DNA from: Picosynechococcus sp. PCC 7002 | GTDB taxonomy: Bacteria > Cyanobacteriota > Cyanobacteriia > Cyanobacteriales > MRBY01 | Direction of reading: 5' to 3' | Assembly: GCF_963860125.1 (NCBI RefSeq) | Contig: NZ_CAWLFA010000006.1 | Location: 60,031-124,030, forward strand | Length of the DNA: 64,000 bases | In this document: in pieces, positions 26,390 to 35,152 of the stretch | How positions within the stretch are numbered: position 1 is the stretch's first letter | Layout: each line of letters begins with the position of its first letter | Made by a program: the position numbers and the translations under genes | Notes under the pieces: generated by a model | Seen by the model: the letters and a program-made list of their open reading frames with translations, nothing else | What the model was told of the DNA's origin: nothing | Databases searched by the model: none

Positions 26390-26614
26390 ATGGCGATTAC
26401 TATTTCACTACCCGATGAGCTTGCGGAACAATCCATCGCTCTTGCGCTCCGCCTCGACCTTTCCCTTGAGGCTTTGGCGGTGATGGCTCTTGAAGAAATC
26501 CTGGATAAGCATCGACGCCAGTCTCCGGCAGATTTAGAGCTGGCGCAGAAAATGAAAATTGCCCAACGTGGAATTGAGAAATATCAGCAAGCCTTAATTG
26601 AGTTATCCCAATGA
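26390..26614 (+). CDS. ribbon-helix-helix antitoxin-like protein (74 aa)
   Basis: It starts MAITISLPDELAEQSIALALRLDLSLEALAVMALEEIL, an RHH-like strand-helix-helix, followed by a charged helix (ELAQKMKIAQRGIEKYQQALIEL) that could wrap a toxin. I chose the ATG at 26390 because the family-like strand begins there. An upstream frame adds 16 unsupported residues. Its stop overlaps the start of the Doc-like gene as ATGA, the classic toxin-antitoxin coupling. It is predicted to repress its own operon. Confidence 0.75.
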   Translation: MAITISLPDELAEQSIALALRLDLSLEALAVMALEEILDKHRRQSPADLELAQKMKIAQRGIEKYQQALIELSQ

Positions 26615-27003
26615 AAGAACCGATTTGGTTAAGTGCCGCAGATATTTATGGCATCCATCAAGCAGTGATTGCAGCATCAGGTGGACAGCCCGGTATTTTA
26701 GCGGCGGGATCCATTACAGCCAGTCTGTATAAAGCGAAAAATGCCTTCTACTATTCCCAGACTCAAGATCTGCGGGATTTAGCAGCAGTGTATGCCTATG
26801 CTTTTACCAAAAATCATTGTTTTGTCGAAGCGAATGAGCGAGTGGCCTTGATTGTTGTCTACACGTTTTTAGCGATTAATGGTGTTGAATTAAATGCACC
26901 ACCGGCAGAGGCTGCTAAGCTGTTTCGGGAAATATCTATGGGCCAGGCTCCTCAGGTTACAGAAATCGAAAAGATATCTCGCTGGTTAAAACGTCATACC
27001 TAG
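26611..27003 (+). CDS. Doc-like (death-on-curing, Fic fold) toxin with altered motif
   Basis: The 130-aa length and layout of Doc are clear: IHQAVIAASGGQPGIL near the N-terminus, a helical middle (LRDLAAVYAYAFTKNH), and the active-site loop HCFVEANERVAL at 69-80. Doc enzymes phosphorylate EF-Tu using HxFx(D/N)(A/G)NKR. Here the Lys is replaced by Glu76 and Asp by Glu73, so activity may be reduced or changed. It is preceded with ATGA overlap by the RHH antitoxin. Confidence 0.8.
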   Translation: MKEPIWLSAADIYGIHQAVIAASGGQPGILAAGSITASLYKAKNAFYYSQTQDLRDLAAVYAYAFTKNHCFVEANERVALIVVYTFLAINGVELNAPPAEAAKLFREISMGQAPQVTEIEKISRWLKRHT

Positions 27004-27035
27004 TTCAAAGCCTGGAGATTGGTTGTGCTGGTTGG

Positions 27036-27057
27036 TTACCCATAACGTTATGGGTAA
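27036..27057. promoter_or_regulatory. 22-bp perfect palindrome (copy 1)
   Basis: TTACCCATAAC followed directly by its reverse complement GTTATGGGTAA. It lies 32 bp after the Doc-like gene and 146-166 bp before the first conjugation gene. A second copy of the central 20 bp is at 63945-63964, followed by AT in both. A dimeric regulator, partition protein or recombinase could bind it. Nothing else in the 27004-27202 gap is recognisable. Confidence 0.8.
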
Positions 27058-27202
27058 TCGCGCTAATGATTTATGTTCGGAGCCTAAAGCCTCTCAAGCT
27101 TGGATTATTTCTCTCTTTCGCAATCTTCAAAAAAAATTTAGCGACTTTATCCGAATCTGGAACGCCCCTTGCTCTTAGGGGTTGAAGCATTCAATTTTTT
27201 CT

Positions 27203-27724
27203 ATGTCGCACTCAATTTACTTTAAGCCCACTCGTTTAGCAGCAACCCTCAGTATTCCCATCAGTTTGTTGTTGTTGCGATGGGGACAACCACTTTGGGC
27301 GATGATTCCCCTGAGTGTTTATACCATCCTGTTTATTCCCAAAGGATTACAGGCTTTTCAGCGATTACAAGCCCGGTCTAAATTCCTTGCGACTCTGGCT
27401 GGATTGGCAATGCTGGGTTTCTGTACTAGTTCCCCTGTCCTAGCAATTGAATATTCTTTTCTGTTGCAAGCTACCCAAACAGCGATGGAAACTTGTATTT
27501 TCAGTCAAATTGCGGGTTTAACGGTACTGTCAGGCCTAATCTTTACAGCGATTCGAGGCAGTGTTGTCCTCGGTTTAGCCTTTGTTGCCTTTGAGGCATG
27601 GCAGGAAAAACGGAAACAGCAGGATTCCTCGGAGCAGATTAAAACCATCGTTTACGCAATTGTTTCCATTGTCGTGGTGGGGGCAATTGAACCGCTCATC
27701 ATGGGCAGTGGCTGTGGGGGTTAG
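27203..27724 (+). CDS. VirB2/TraA-like membrane (pilin) protein
   Basis: The protein of about 173 aa has three or more hydrophobic helices. The first lie near 20-50, an Ala-containing signal-type segment ends near FCTSSPVLAIEY, and two more follow (IAGLTVLSGLIFTAIRGSVVLGLAFVAFEAW, YAIVSIVVVGAIEPLIM). The pattern of a cleavable long leader and two hydrophobic helices joined by a short basic loop fits VirB2/TrbC pilins. Its place directly before VirB3- and VirB4-like genes supports this. A TTG seven codons upstream (27182), which follows AGGGG directly, is an alternative start. Confidence 0.6.
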   Translation: MSHSIYFKPTRLAATLSIPISLLLLRWGQPLWAMIPLSVYTILFIPKGLQAFQRLQARSKFLATLAGLAMLGFCTSSPVLAIEYSFLLQATQTAMETCIFSQIAGLTVLSGLIFTAIRGSVVLGLAFVAFEAWQEKRKQQDSSEQIKTIVYAIVSIVVVGAIEPLIMGSGCGG

Positions 27725-27729
27725 GCATC

Positions 27730-28071
27730 ATGTCTGTGAAAAATACCAAGGTCAATAAGTCTTTTCGCCGTCGTGCTAATTTTTTCATCTTCAGCCCTGA
27801 ACACATTATCCCGTTTGGCTTGTCGCTGTTTTTCGGGTTTATCGTCGTTGGGGTTTGGTGCCAAGCAAATTTTATCTGGGTCATGGTCTACACCTGTGCG
27901 CCCTTCGTCACTTGGCTGATTGTTGCGGGTCAGTCTCCCGCCAGAACGGCGGCGAAATATCACCATCCACCCCGGTGGCGGCGTGGTCGGGGTCGCCATT
28001 CTGTGTGGCTCAAACGCCAGTCTACCCCCGCCATTAGTCAGCAAATTTTACGTCAGGAGAAATTACGGTAA
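27730..28071 (+). CDS. VirB3/TraL-like small membrane protein
   Basis: This 113-aa protein has a basic N-terminus, two adjacent hydrophobic helices (HIIPFGLSLFFGFIVVGVWCQ and FIWVMVYTCAPFVTWLIVAGQ) and a very basic C-terminal tail rich in Arg. Two close helices followed by a VirB4-type ATPase gene are typical of VirB3. Its TAA stop overlaps the ATG of the ATPase gene (TAATG), so they are coupled. Confidence 0.6.
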   Translation: MSVKNTKVNKSFRRRANFFIFSPEHIIPFGLSLFFGFIVVGVWCQANFIWVMVYTCAPFVTWLIVAGQSPARTAAKYHHPPRWRRGRGRHSVWLKRQSTPAISQQILRQEKLR

Positions 28072-30836
28072 TGGGTTTAGCGACTGCAATTCAGGCATTA
28101 CGGGGTGATATGCCCACGGATTATTTACCGGCGATTGAGAATTTTTTAGATCTTGCCAAAATTGTTTGTCTCCGGAAAGGGGGTCACGATATCTGGGCGA
28201 TCGCCAATACCCAAGGGGATTTAACCCAGTTTTCCTTCAGTGCCAGTTACCAGTGCATCCATGCCAATGAAGCCCATGAACCTTCCATGGCGGGTTTATT
28301 GTCAGTGCTGAAAGGTTTAGCGGAGCAGGAAAAACTCACTTTTTCGACGCAGGTAAGTTCCCATTTTGAGGCTTCCCAAGCGGATCATTTACCGAATCCA
28401 GCGGCACAATTACTTTGGTTGAATAAGGACAGTACGCGCCGCAATCTCGCCCACAGTAAACAACGCAAGCAGATCAGTTATCGCATTGACAGTACTTTTA
28501 CCGTCGATGGGGCAGCGGTGGATTCGGATAATGGGGTCGAAAAGTTTTTCTCGAAAGTGATTCGTCGTTGGGAATCTCTGTTCACCGATGCAGAATATGA
28601 GCGGGAATATGACGCGTTACTTACTCTCTTTCAGTCTGCCTATCGGGCGGGGATTGAGTTTGAGAAAACTCTCTATGCCACGCTGAAACTAGATCAGGCG
28701 CAACTCTATGATGGCGATCGCCTCTGGGCTTTACTCAATCAGGCGATTGGGGGGAATTCGGCATTACCTTACTATTTATTTGTCGATCTCGATGATCCCC
28801 AACCGGAAATTCAGGAGTTTAAGCGCACGGGTGAAAGTCTGACGGGAGAACCCTTGTCATTGTTGTCACAGCTTTTTACCGACGAAAATTTTCCCCGGAC
28901 ACATCAAGAACACCTCTGGCTCCCCGCACGGCAACAATATTGCGCCATTCTAGGTTTTGAGGATTTGCCCGATGAGTTCACCTCACCGGAGCATAAATAC
29001 CGTTGGCTCTGGGATTGCTTGATTTCACTGGATCTCAGCGATTATGACCTGATTACCCAATACAATTATGCGTCAGTAGATGGGGTGCGTAAGTCTCTGC
29101 AAAATTACACCAAGCAACAACTCCGTACCTCCAACAAAAATGGGCAGGCAGACCAAACGGCGGTGGTCACTTCCGAGGAAGCGATGGAGGCTCAACGGCT
29201 GATTCAGCAAGGGGATTATCCAGTTTATGTGGGCGTGGCGATTCTCGTTTATGCCCCTGATTTGGATATTCTCCGCGACAAGTTGACCCTCATTCGTAAA
29301 GGTTTTAACCGACCGACTCGCCTCTTTCAGGAGCGGGATTATGTCTGGCGCATTTGGCTGCAAACGTTGCCGATCAAAATGGAATTATTGTGGCGTTGTG
29401 CGGGGTTTGTCACGGGCGATTATCGGCTCTCCATCAATGCTTCGGCGGCGTTGGGCTTGGTCAATCTAACGGGCATCGTCAATCAGGCAACGACAGGCAC
29501 GGAATTTATCAGTCTTCAGGGGGGCGTACCCTTTCGCGCCAGTTTGGAGGATGAATTTGGCAGTCCGCGTCACGGGGTTGTCTATGGCAGAACGGCTTCG
29601 GGTAAGTCGGTTTTGGTGGGTGATATGCTCGTGGAGGCAGCGTTTACAGGGGCGCAAATCACTTCCATGGATTTGGTCGTACCATCGGCAACCGAATCAG
29701 CAGCGGAGTCCCAGAAAACATCCTCGACTTATTCAGCGCTGATTAAATTTCTGGGGGGTACGGAGTTTGACCCTTCCCGTGAGGCTTCCAATATTCTGGA
29801 ATTGCCGGATTTTTCCCACTTTCCGCCCCAAATTCAACGAGAACGACGGGAGGCGTTTGTAGAATCCATTGAGGCGATGTTGCAGGCTTTGGTGCTGGAT
29901 GGGGTCACGGATTCGGGATTAGCCACCCAGGTTGAGTTTATCTTGACGACGGCGATCGCCCGTTTTTACCGTGATCTCGAAATTCTTGAACGCATTGAAA
30001 CGGCTCAGAAAAATGGGATTAATTCTGCGGCATGGCAAGCCTATCCGACCCTCCAAGATTTCTACGAGCGGATCAATTATTCGCTGGTGCAAAATGACGA
30101 CGAGGGGCAGCGACAGGCGGTTAATTTCATTCGTTCCGCCCTGATGAGTTGGATTGAAGGCGCAATGGGCAAACAAATCGCCCAGCCTTCCAGCGTTGAT
30201 TTTTTCCATACGCCCTACCTGCAATTTTCCTGTCTCAAACCCAGTTCCGAGAAAAAGGCACGGGTTTTGGGATTAATGATTTGCAATATCGCCCAACGTC
30301 GCGCTCTGCAATGTTCCCGCTCTATTTTTTATATTGATGAAGCTTCTATCTGGCTCGAATATGCTGGTCTAGCAAGATATGTCGGTGTGCAAATGGCAAC
30401 GGCGCGAAAGTCTGGTTTGACAGTCATTTTAACCACCCAGGATCCGGTGATTATCGAAACCAATGCTGCCAGTGCCAAGATGCGCACCAACCTATCCCTA
30501 CGCATTACAGGACGAATCAACGGCGATGATATCGATCATTACCAGCGCATCCATCGCACCCCGGAAGCGATCATCAGCGAAAACGTTGCCAGCACCTTCA
30601 AAGCGGATCGCCGTCGCAGCACTTCCCAATGGCTCGTGGATGGCGATCGCCGTTATACCCACGGGCGTTATTTTGCCAGTCCCATTCTCGTGGGTTTATT
30701 GGCAAACAACAAAGAGCAAGTTATTGCCCGCGATCGCTTCTTTGAACAATACCCCAATCCCCTCGAAGCGGCTGCTCGGTGGGGTGCTCATTTCCAAACC
30801 TGTATGCAACAGGGCAAACCCTTAGAGGATTTTTAA
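28071..30836 (+). CDS. conjugative transfer ATPase (VirB4/TraC-like)
   Basis: This 921-aa protein has a poorly conserved N-terminal half, then a RecA-like motor: Walker A near residues 505-518 (GVVYGRTASGKSVLVGD), Walker B near 750 (SIFYIDEASIWLE) and the late TARKSGLTVILTTQDP block seen in VirB4/TraC/TrbE proteins. It energises pilus assembly and substrate transfer at the inner membrane of the type IV secretion system. It is the third gene of an operon with pilin-like, VirB3-like and VirB5-like genes. Length is slightly above the usual 800-870 aa. Confidence 0.88.
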   Translation: MGLATAIQALRGDMPTDYLPAIENFLDLAKIVCLRKGGHDIWAIANTQGDLTQFSFSASYQCIHANEAHEPSMAGLLSVLKGLAEQEKLTFSTQVSSHFEASQADHLPNPAAQLLWLNKDSTRRNLAHSKQRKQISYRIDSTFTVDGAAVDSDNGVEKFFSKVIRRWESLFTDAEYEREYDALLTLFQSAYRAGIEFEKTLYATLKLDQAQLYDGDRLWALLNQAIGGNSALPYYLFVDLDDPQPEIQEFKRTGESLTGEPLSLLSQLFTDENFPRTHQEHLWLPARQQYCAILGFEDLPDEFTSPEHKYRWLWDCLISLDLSDYDLITQYNYASVDGVRKSLQNYTKQQLRTSNKNGQADQTAVVTSEEAMEAQRLIQQGDYPVYVGVAILVYAPDLDILRDKLTLIRKGFNRPTRLFQERDYVWRIWLQTLPIKMELLWRCAGFVTGDYRLSINASAALGLVNLTGIVNQATTGTEFISLQGGVPFRASLEDEFGSPRHGVVYGRTASGKSVLVGDMLVEAAFTGAQITSMDLVVPSATESAAESQKTSSTYSALIKFLGGTEFDPSREASNILELPDFSHFPPQIQRERREAFVESIEAMLQALVLDGVTDSGLATQVEFILTTAIARFYRDLEILERIETAQKNGINSAAWQAYPTLQDFYERINYSLVQNDDEGQRQAVNFIRSALMSWIEGAMGKQIAQPSSVDFFHTPYLQFSCLKPSSEKKARVLGLMICNIAQRRALQCSRSIFYIDEASIWLEYAGLARYVGVQMATARKSGLTVILTTQDPVIIETNAASAKMRTNLSLRITGRINGDDIDHYQRIHRTPEAIISENVASTFKADRRRSTSQWLVDGDRRYTHGRYFASPILVGLLANNKEQVIARDRFFEQYPNPLEAAARWGAHFQTCMQQGKPLEDF

Positions 30837-30838
30837 CC

Positions 30839-31555
30839 ATGAAAAACCGCGCCAAAAAACTATTGATCATGATCCCCCTCTCCACGAGCATCATCCTCAT
30901 TTCCACCGCTAAAAGCGAAGCTTCCGTCCTTGACGTCCTCAAAAATACTTGGAATCAAACCACCCAAATTATTTCCGGTGCCTTTGAAACCTATGTCGGG
31001 AGCCATGTTGAAGACTTCCTTCAGGTTTACCTTCCCCAAGGGATTGAGGCCATTACAGGCGCATTAGGACTCCCAGATCCCAGTGGTATTTTTGCTGAGA
31101 TTCGGGACAATGCCACCCTCAACCAAACCGACATTAATGACATTGCAGAAGGCATATTAAGACAAACAGAAGTCGCTGCTGGTACTTCCAGTACCCTTGG
31201 CGAGATCGTCTTTTCTGCTGAGGGCCAACAGAATACCGAACAATTGTCAGCAACCTCAACGCAAATCTCTACCACCTCTGGCGATCTAGCAGATCAATGC
31301 CAAACCCTGAACATTACCCAGGAAGTCATGAAATGCATGACGCTCCAGATGGCGAATGAGACTCAGCTTTCCCGGATCCAAATCGAGCAAAATCAGCAGA
31401 TTCTCCAACAACTTGCTGCAAATAATATTGCCCAAGCCAATGTTCTCAAAACTATGGCCCGTGCAGAACGTACTCAGCAAGCTGAACAGGATCGTGCCAC
31501 CAATCAGATTCTCCGTGAGGTGCAGTTTAATAATGCTTTAGTTGATGATCTTTAA
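30839..31555 (+). CDS. secreted coiled-coil protein, VirB5/TrbJ-like position
   Basis: This 238-aa protein begins MKNRAKKLLIMIPLSTSIILISTAKSEA, a Sec signal peptide with a likely cleavage after ASA-like residues near 28. The rest is helical with a Gln-rich coiled coil (about 170-230: SRIQIEQNQQILQQLAANN). Two Cys (DLADQCQTL, EVMKCMT) may form a disulphide. Its place after the VirB4-like gene and the secreted helical form suit a VirB5/TrbJ minor pilin or chaperone. I use the ATG two bases after the ATPase stop. The operon is broken after this gene. Confidence 0.6.
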   Translation: MKNRAKKLLIMIPLSTSIILISTAKSEASVLDVLKNTWNQTTQIISGAFETYVGSHVEDFLQVYLPQGIEAITGALGLPDPSGIFAEIRDNATLNQTDINDIAEGILRQTEVAAGTSSTLGEIVFSAEGQQNTEQLSATSTQISTTSGDLADQCQTLNITQEVMKCMTLQMANETQLSRIQIEQNQQILQQLAANNIAQANVLKTMARAERTQQAEQDRATNQILREVQFNNALVDDL

Positions 31556-31587
31556 GTTTATTTATTTTCTCAAAAACTAAGTTAAAA

Positions 31588-31614
31588 GGGGAGAAGTTTA
31601 TACTTCTCTTCTTT
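31588..31614 (+). terminator. terminator-like hairpin after the VirB5-like gene
   Basis: GAGAAGT (31591-31597), loop TTAT, ACTTCTC (31602-31608), followed by TTCTTT and preceded by AAAAGG that can extend the stem. It would end the 27203-31555 operon. The rest of 31556-31756 shows no gene. Confidence 0.5.
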
Positions 31615-31756
31615 AGCCCACTGGTCATATCTGGGAGCATAACGACGCATGAATGAGGCAATTTACGAAAATTATAAGGATCTTGAGATTATACATCCCT
31701 ATCTTTAAAGCATTTTATCAATCCTTATAATTGATGAAAAACTCCAGAGAAAAAAA

Positions 31757-32149
31757 TCACCAAACTGTTTTTAAATAAAAATCTTGAATCACTGCATCTT
31801 TCGTGAGTAACTGCGCCTCATGTTGTTTTGCCAGAGCCACTACCACCCGATCCGCTGGATCGCGATGTTCCCAGTCCAAGCGTACACTTTCCACCCACAA
31901 CCCTACATCAATCGGCACAACCCGCACCACATTTGACCGCAGCAGAGTATCAATATATAAATCCAGATCGACACCCAAATCCAATTTGCCCCGTTGCACC
32001 TTCAATGCAATCTCCCACAATGAAATTGAGGCAATCAAGCCATTCTTTTTCAATTCCATCTCATAGCAGACAACCTTTGCCGGAGCCGAAAGCAGATCCG
32101 GATCCAAACTCCACCAAATCAAAGCGCAAGTATCCAAAACAACTGTCAT
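31757..32149 (-). CDS. PIN-domain toxin (VapC-like)
   Basis: This 130-aa PIN domain has MTVVLDTCALIWW with the first acidic residue Asp6, SLWEIALKVQRGKLDL with the conserved Glu, and the later DPADRVVVALAKQ and LLTKD acidic positions. PIN toxins cut RNA, usually tRNA or rRNA. It overlaps its antitoxin gene by four bases (ATGA). It is the first accessory module after the break in the conjugation operon. Confidence 0.88.
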   Translation of the reverse strand: MTVVLDTCALIWWSLDPDLLSAPAKVVCYEMELKKNGLIASISLWEIALKVQRGKLDLGVDLDLYIDTLLRSNVVRVVPIDVGLWVESVRLDWEHRDPADRVVVALAKQHEAQLLTKDAVIQDFYLKTVW

Positions 32150-32373
32150 ACCTCACCCCATTCCTCAGTTGTTGGTGTCGTCAGATCTTCATAATATTTG
32201 ACCTTTCCCCGTAGCGGTGCAAATAGTTCTGCTGTTCCCTTAGATTGTCGATACCGAGAAATCTTAAACATGGGCTGACCATTATCCACAATGATGATCT
32301 CTTCATCCCCCTGATTAAGCCGTTCTAGAATACTCTCAAAGTGACTTTTAAACTGAATCTTAGTGATTTCCAT
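32146..32373 (-). CDS. Phd/YefM-like antitoxin
   Basis: This 75-aa protein begins MEITKIQFKSHFESILERLNQGDEEIIIVDNGQPMFKISRY, the Phd/YefM fold (strand-helix-strand with 'ivxxxGxPxxxl'), with a toxin-binding acidic tail. The gene order antitoxin then PIN toxin with ATGA overlap is standard. It should bind DNA upstream of 32373. Confidence 0.85.
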   Translation of the reverse strand: MEITKIQFKSHFESILERLNQGDEEIIIVDNGQPMFKISRYRQSKGTAELFAPLRGKVKYYEDLTTPTTEEWGEV

Positions 32374-32465
32374 GACATACCTCCAGTTGCAACAAACATA
32401 ATTCTTTGAAAAAATTACCCATTGGCGATCGCCTGATCATTGGACAAGATATAGCTAATTTTATG

Positions 32466-32722
32466 CTAAATCCCTGCCTGATACCAACGGTTACTAAAAC
32501 CCAAAATCTTGGCATCACAGGGCATAATATCCACGATTAAATCCTGATATAACCAACGGCATAATGGCGCGTCGAGTTCCGTACATTTCTCTAAACTCAA
32601 AGCCCTAAGGCGATCTGCTAACATATAATTTCAATGCGAGAGGCAATCTCAACCACACAATCTACATCTATTGTCGGGCGCACCTCATTCTTTTCTAAAT
32701 TCTCAATCTGTGGATTAAGCAT
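32466..32722 (-). pseudogene. broken nucleotidyltransferase (AbiEii-like) remnant
   Basis: An ATG at 32722, overlapping the end of the upstream HTH gene, starts MLNPQIENLEKNEVRP followed by TIDVDCVVEIASRIE and a stop. A shifted frame then reads MLADRLRALSLEKCTELDAP, with RWLYQDLIVDIMPCDAK and ILGFSNRWYQAG before TAG. Together these resemble the start of COG2253/AbiEii-type nucleotidyltransferases, which have a 'DLIVDIMP' block. At least one frameshift and loss of the 3' part make it non-functional. It was probably the toxin partner of the upstream HTH gene. Confidence 0.55.
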
Positions 32723-33224
32723 AAAGTCTTTTACTTAACTCCAACGCCGCTAATTCTTGTTCACGAATTTTTCCCGCTCGTAAACTATCTACCAAACAGA
32801 GTAATTCATATAATTGAGCATTTTCCTGATTTTCTACAACTTTTGGCACAGATTTATAAAGGGGCATAATTGCCTGGCCTTTTATTTTGCCCTTCGCTGA
32901 AGCCCACACATAAGGATTTTTCTCCTCTATCATTAACAATTTTTTCAATGGTTCGGCTGAATGAGCGGTAGGAATTCCGCGTATGATCGCTCCAGCTTCT
33001 GCAGGAAAAGCATATTTTAAACCATGCACTAAAAATTCCTCTAATGCTCCTTTTAAAATTCTTCTTTTGTTTTGATTATATAGATGACTCAGTTCACAAC
33101 GTTGTAAGGCTTCATGGACGGTTGAGGCACTCATTTTTAGACTTTTTGCTAATTCGCTATATGTCCATGTTGTACCTAAGCAGTGAACTTGAAGTAAGAT
33201 CACGATGTCTTGGGGTTTTAGCAT
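32715..33224 (-). CDS. HTH protein, AbiEi-like antitoxin position
   Basis: This 169-aa protein has an N-terminal helix-turn-helix (about 10-50: TWTYSELAKSLKMSASTVHEALQRCEL), followed by a helical domain and a charged C-terminus (LRAGKIREQELAALELSKRL). Genes of this kind in cyanobacteria often precede a nucleotidyltransferase. Here that partner survives only as a fragment, so this may be an orphan antitoxin or regulator. A decayed copy of its last ~28 codons lies at 34262-34345. Confidence 0.7.
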   Translation of the reverse strand: MLKPQDIVILLQVHCLGTTWTYSELAKSLKMSASTVHEALQRCELSHLYNQNKRRILKGALEEFLVHGLKYAFPAEAGAIIRGIPTAHSAEPLKKLLMIEEKNPYVWASAKGKIKGQAIMPLYKSVPKVVENQENAQLYELLCLVDSLRAGKIREQELAALELSKRLYA

Positions 33225-33281
33225 TTATTTTTTTCTTCTCGTGACCTTTATTCTATATTCGCAAATTCCGAATAAGCAAGG

Positions 33282-33638
33282 TTAAAAGTTAATTTCTTCG
33301 TGGGCTGGGGCGGGAATAGTTGGGTTGACCATCAGTTCCCGCAGTAAATCCCGCTCTGGGTGAGCCTTGACTAGTGCTTGAATGGCTTCATCATCAAGGA
33401 TTGCCAGCATTTCTGATAGTGGTAGGGATGCGGCTGATAGTTCGCCTTGGATGTGAGCATTTCGAGGGCGAGCGGCTCTGGCATAGGCGTAATCAAGTCG
33501 AGATTGGCAGGATTGCAGATTGCTCACCAGTTTGCTGAGGGCAGTAGTGAGTACAGCTTCATTGCGGAACAAGATGCGTTGGACATTGGCGATGGGTTGG
33601 ATATGGCGACGCTTCAACAGATGACGTATCTGGATCAA
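33282..33638 (-). pseudogene. partial duplicate of the 35367-35681 gene, 5' end replaced
   Basis: Residues ~27-118 (EAVLTTALSKLVSNLQSCQSRLDYAYARAARPRNAH...EEINF) match the protein encoded at 35367-35681 over its whole length except the first dozen residues. Homology ends at about 33559. The first 26 codons are the antisense of a cytochrome P450 fragment. The frame is open, but its start region is a chimera formed at a rearrangement junction, so it is best regarded as a fragment. Confidence 0.65.
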
Positions 33639-34064
33639 GTTTTTAAAGAAGTTTTACGTCTTGTCCCCCCAGTGGGCGGTGGTTTTCGGGAAGTGATCAA
33701 CACCTTCGAGTACAAAAATTTCCAAATTCCTAAAGGTTGGGCTGTGCAGTACCAAGTTGCCCAAACCCATAAGGACGAAGCCCTATATCCCGACCACGAA
33801 AAATTTGACCCGGAGCGTTTTTTACCGGAACGTCTGGCAGATAAACAGAAAAAGTTTGGCTTTATTCCCTTCGGTGGCGGTATGCGCGAATGTATTGGCA
33901 AAGAGTTTGCCCGTTTAGAAGCAAAAATTTTGGCATCAATGCTTGCCCGTGATTATGACTGGGAGTTATTACCTGACCAAGACCTATCGATGCAAGTGAT
34001 TCCGACGCCATTACCGAAAGATGGTTTACAAATACGCTTTTATCGACGGGAAAAAGCCTCATAA
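33560..34064 (+). pseudogene. cytochrome P450 C-terminal fragment (CYP120-like)
   Basis: About 165 residues of a P450 remain: helix K ExxR (EVLRLVPP), the FDPERFLPER 'PERF' region, and the heme-binding loop FGGGMRECIGKEF with the axial Cys. The N-terminal ~270 residues, including the I helix, are missing. The upstream end is the junction with the duplicated fragment at 33559. CYP120-like proteins hydroxylate retinoids in cyanobacteria, but this piece cannot fold as an enzyme. The C-terminus is intact with a stop at 34064. Confidence 0.85.
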
Positions 34065-34261
34065 ATAAAAGAACAGGGCAGTGCTTAAAGCTGTCTAGAA
34101 AATTAAGTCTACTGCAAAATGCTACGTCTTTTATCATTGAAAAATTCTACTACAGTCATTTCAAATAGTGATGAAACGATCAAGAATCTCAAGTCCCTCT
34201 TAATAAGGGGGATTTAGGGGGATCCAAATTCTTGGACTCAACTGACATAACTATAATTTTT

Positions 34262-34345
34262 TCTTTAACTCAATTGCAGCTAATTCTTGTTCTCAAGTTT
34301 TACCCACTCGCAAGCTATCCACCAAACAAAGCAATTCATCGAGAT
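34262..34345 (-). pseudogene. decayed copy of the tail of the HTH gene
   Basis: The stretch with GCTAATTCTTGTTC, CCCACTCGCAAGCTATCCAC and CAAAGCAATTCAT matches 32745-32815 (end of the HTH gene) with scattered changes. It includes an in-frame stop where that gene has REQELAALEL. It lies in the 34065-34364 gap. The gap also holds a GGGGGATTTAGGGGGATC element near 34207, a common cyanobacterial repeat motif. Confidence 0.5.
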
Positions 34346-34364
34346 GATTTTTGTTGGCATTGGT

Positions 34365-34745
34365 TTAGACTAATTTCTCTTCTGCAACTTCAATAAACTT
34401 TTGACTTTGCTCAATCAGCTTGGTTACATCCTCCGCAGATAATTCAGCATTATCCTCAATCGAATAATCCCCTTGGGTTCTTTTGTCCTGGGCATCAATC
34501 AAATATCGATGAAAGTTTGCTGGCACTAATCCTCTGCGAGCAATATCACGCCCAAATGCAGCGATCACAGCAGCATGACTGGAAAATGCCATGTCCTGCT
34601 CCCACAAAAAAGCTTCGGCAATATAAAACATAGTGTAGTAAGCTCTTGAACCCGCAAAATTATACATTTCACCTGCTGCTAACATTTGGGATGCCTTGAG
34701 GCTTTCGCGGGCTTTTCGGATGAACTTCTGCGTTTCAGGTTTCAT
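34365..34745 (-). CDS. HEPN-domain protein of a MNT-HEPN pair
   Basis: This 126-aa, all-helical HEPN protein of the UPF0332 type has the N-terminal ARESLKASQMLAAGEMYNFAGSRAYYTMFYIAEAFL with the conserved Ser-Arg-x-Tyr-Tyr, and the C-terminal DKRTQGDYS block typical of this subgroup. HEPN partners of minimal nucleotidyltransferases are RNases in some systems and are silenced by AMPylation. Its start overlaps the MNT gene by four bases (ATGA). Confidence 0.85.
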   Translation of the reverse strand: MKPETQKFIRKARESLKASQMLAAGEMYNFAGSRAYYTMFYIAEAFLWEQDMAFSSHAAVIAAFGRDIARRGLVPANFHRYLIDAQDKRTQGDYSIEDNAELSAEDVTKLIEQSQKFIEVAEEKLV

Positions 34746-35065
34746 ATCACAATGCCTTCCTGTCTAATATTGTGGAGAAACGGAGAATTTTGAGTCGTAA
34801 AAGCTTCGGCGGAAATAAAGTGGCGAGAAATTACTGCGTCATAGTCTAGACATAACTGGCTGATAAATTCGCTTGTTCTGTCAATCTCAGCATAGGGATT
34901 TATCGCTGACTTTAGGACGACTAGAATATCGATATCCGAGTCCATTTTTGCTTCCCCTCTCGCTTGGGAACCATACAAAATAATTGATTCAAGCTGTTCT
35001 TCATACAGTTCGTTTAGTTTTGATTTGACCTGCTGAAGAATGACTTCTAGTTTTTGTCTAGTCAT
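34742..35065 (-). CDS. minimal nucleotidyltransferase (MNT antitoxin)
   Basis: This 107-aa protein carries the polymerase-beta-like motif YGSQARGEAKMDSDIDILV with Gly32-Ser33 and the catalytic Asp44 and Asp46. MNT proteins transfer AMP to a Tyr of the cognate HEPN protein and so neutralise it. The order is MNT then HEPN with a 4-bp overlap, as in MntA/HepT-type systems. It looks intact. Confidence 0.88.
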   Translation of the reverse strand: MTRQKLEVILQQVKSKLNELYEEQLESIILYGSQARGEAKMDSDIDILVVLKSAINPYAEIDRTSEFISQLCLDYDAVISRHFISAEAFTTQNSPFLHNIRQEGIVI

Positions 35066-35152
35066 AGTGAAGCCCGGTAACTTTTCGGATATTCTCCTAC
35101 TAGGCTACCTGACCTCTAGACTTTTCGGATACCTAAAACAAGGCCAGCAGCA

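Noticed and set aside
33447..34064. A complete 205-aa P450
   Set aside because: The first ~38 codons are the antisense of an unrelated duplicated gene. Only the C-terminal part is P450, so it is a fragment.
34207..34222. GGGGGATTTAGGGGGATC as an insertion-sequence end
   Set aside because: This motif is widespread in cyanobacterial intergenic DNA and no transposase or matching second end was found.
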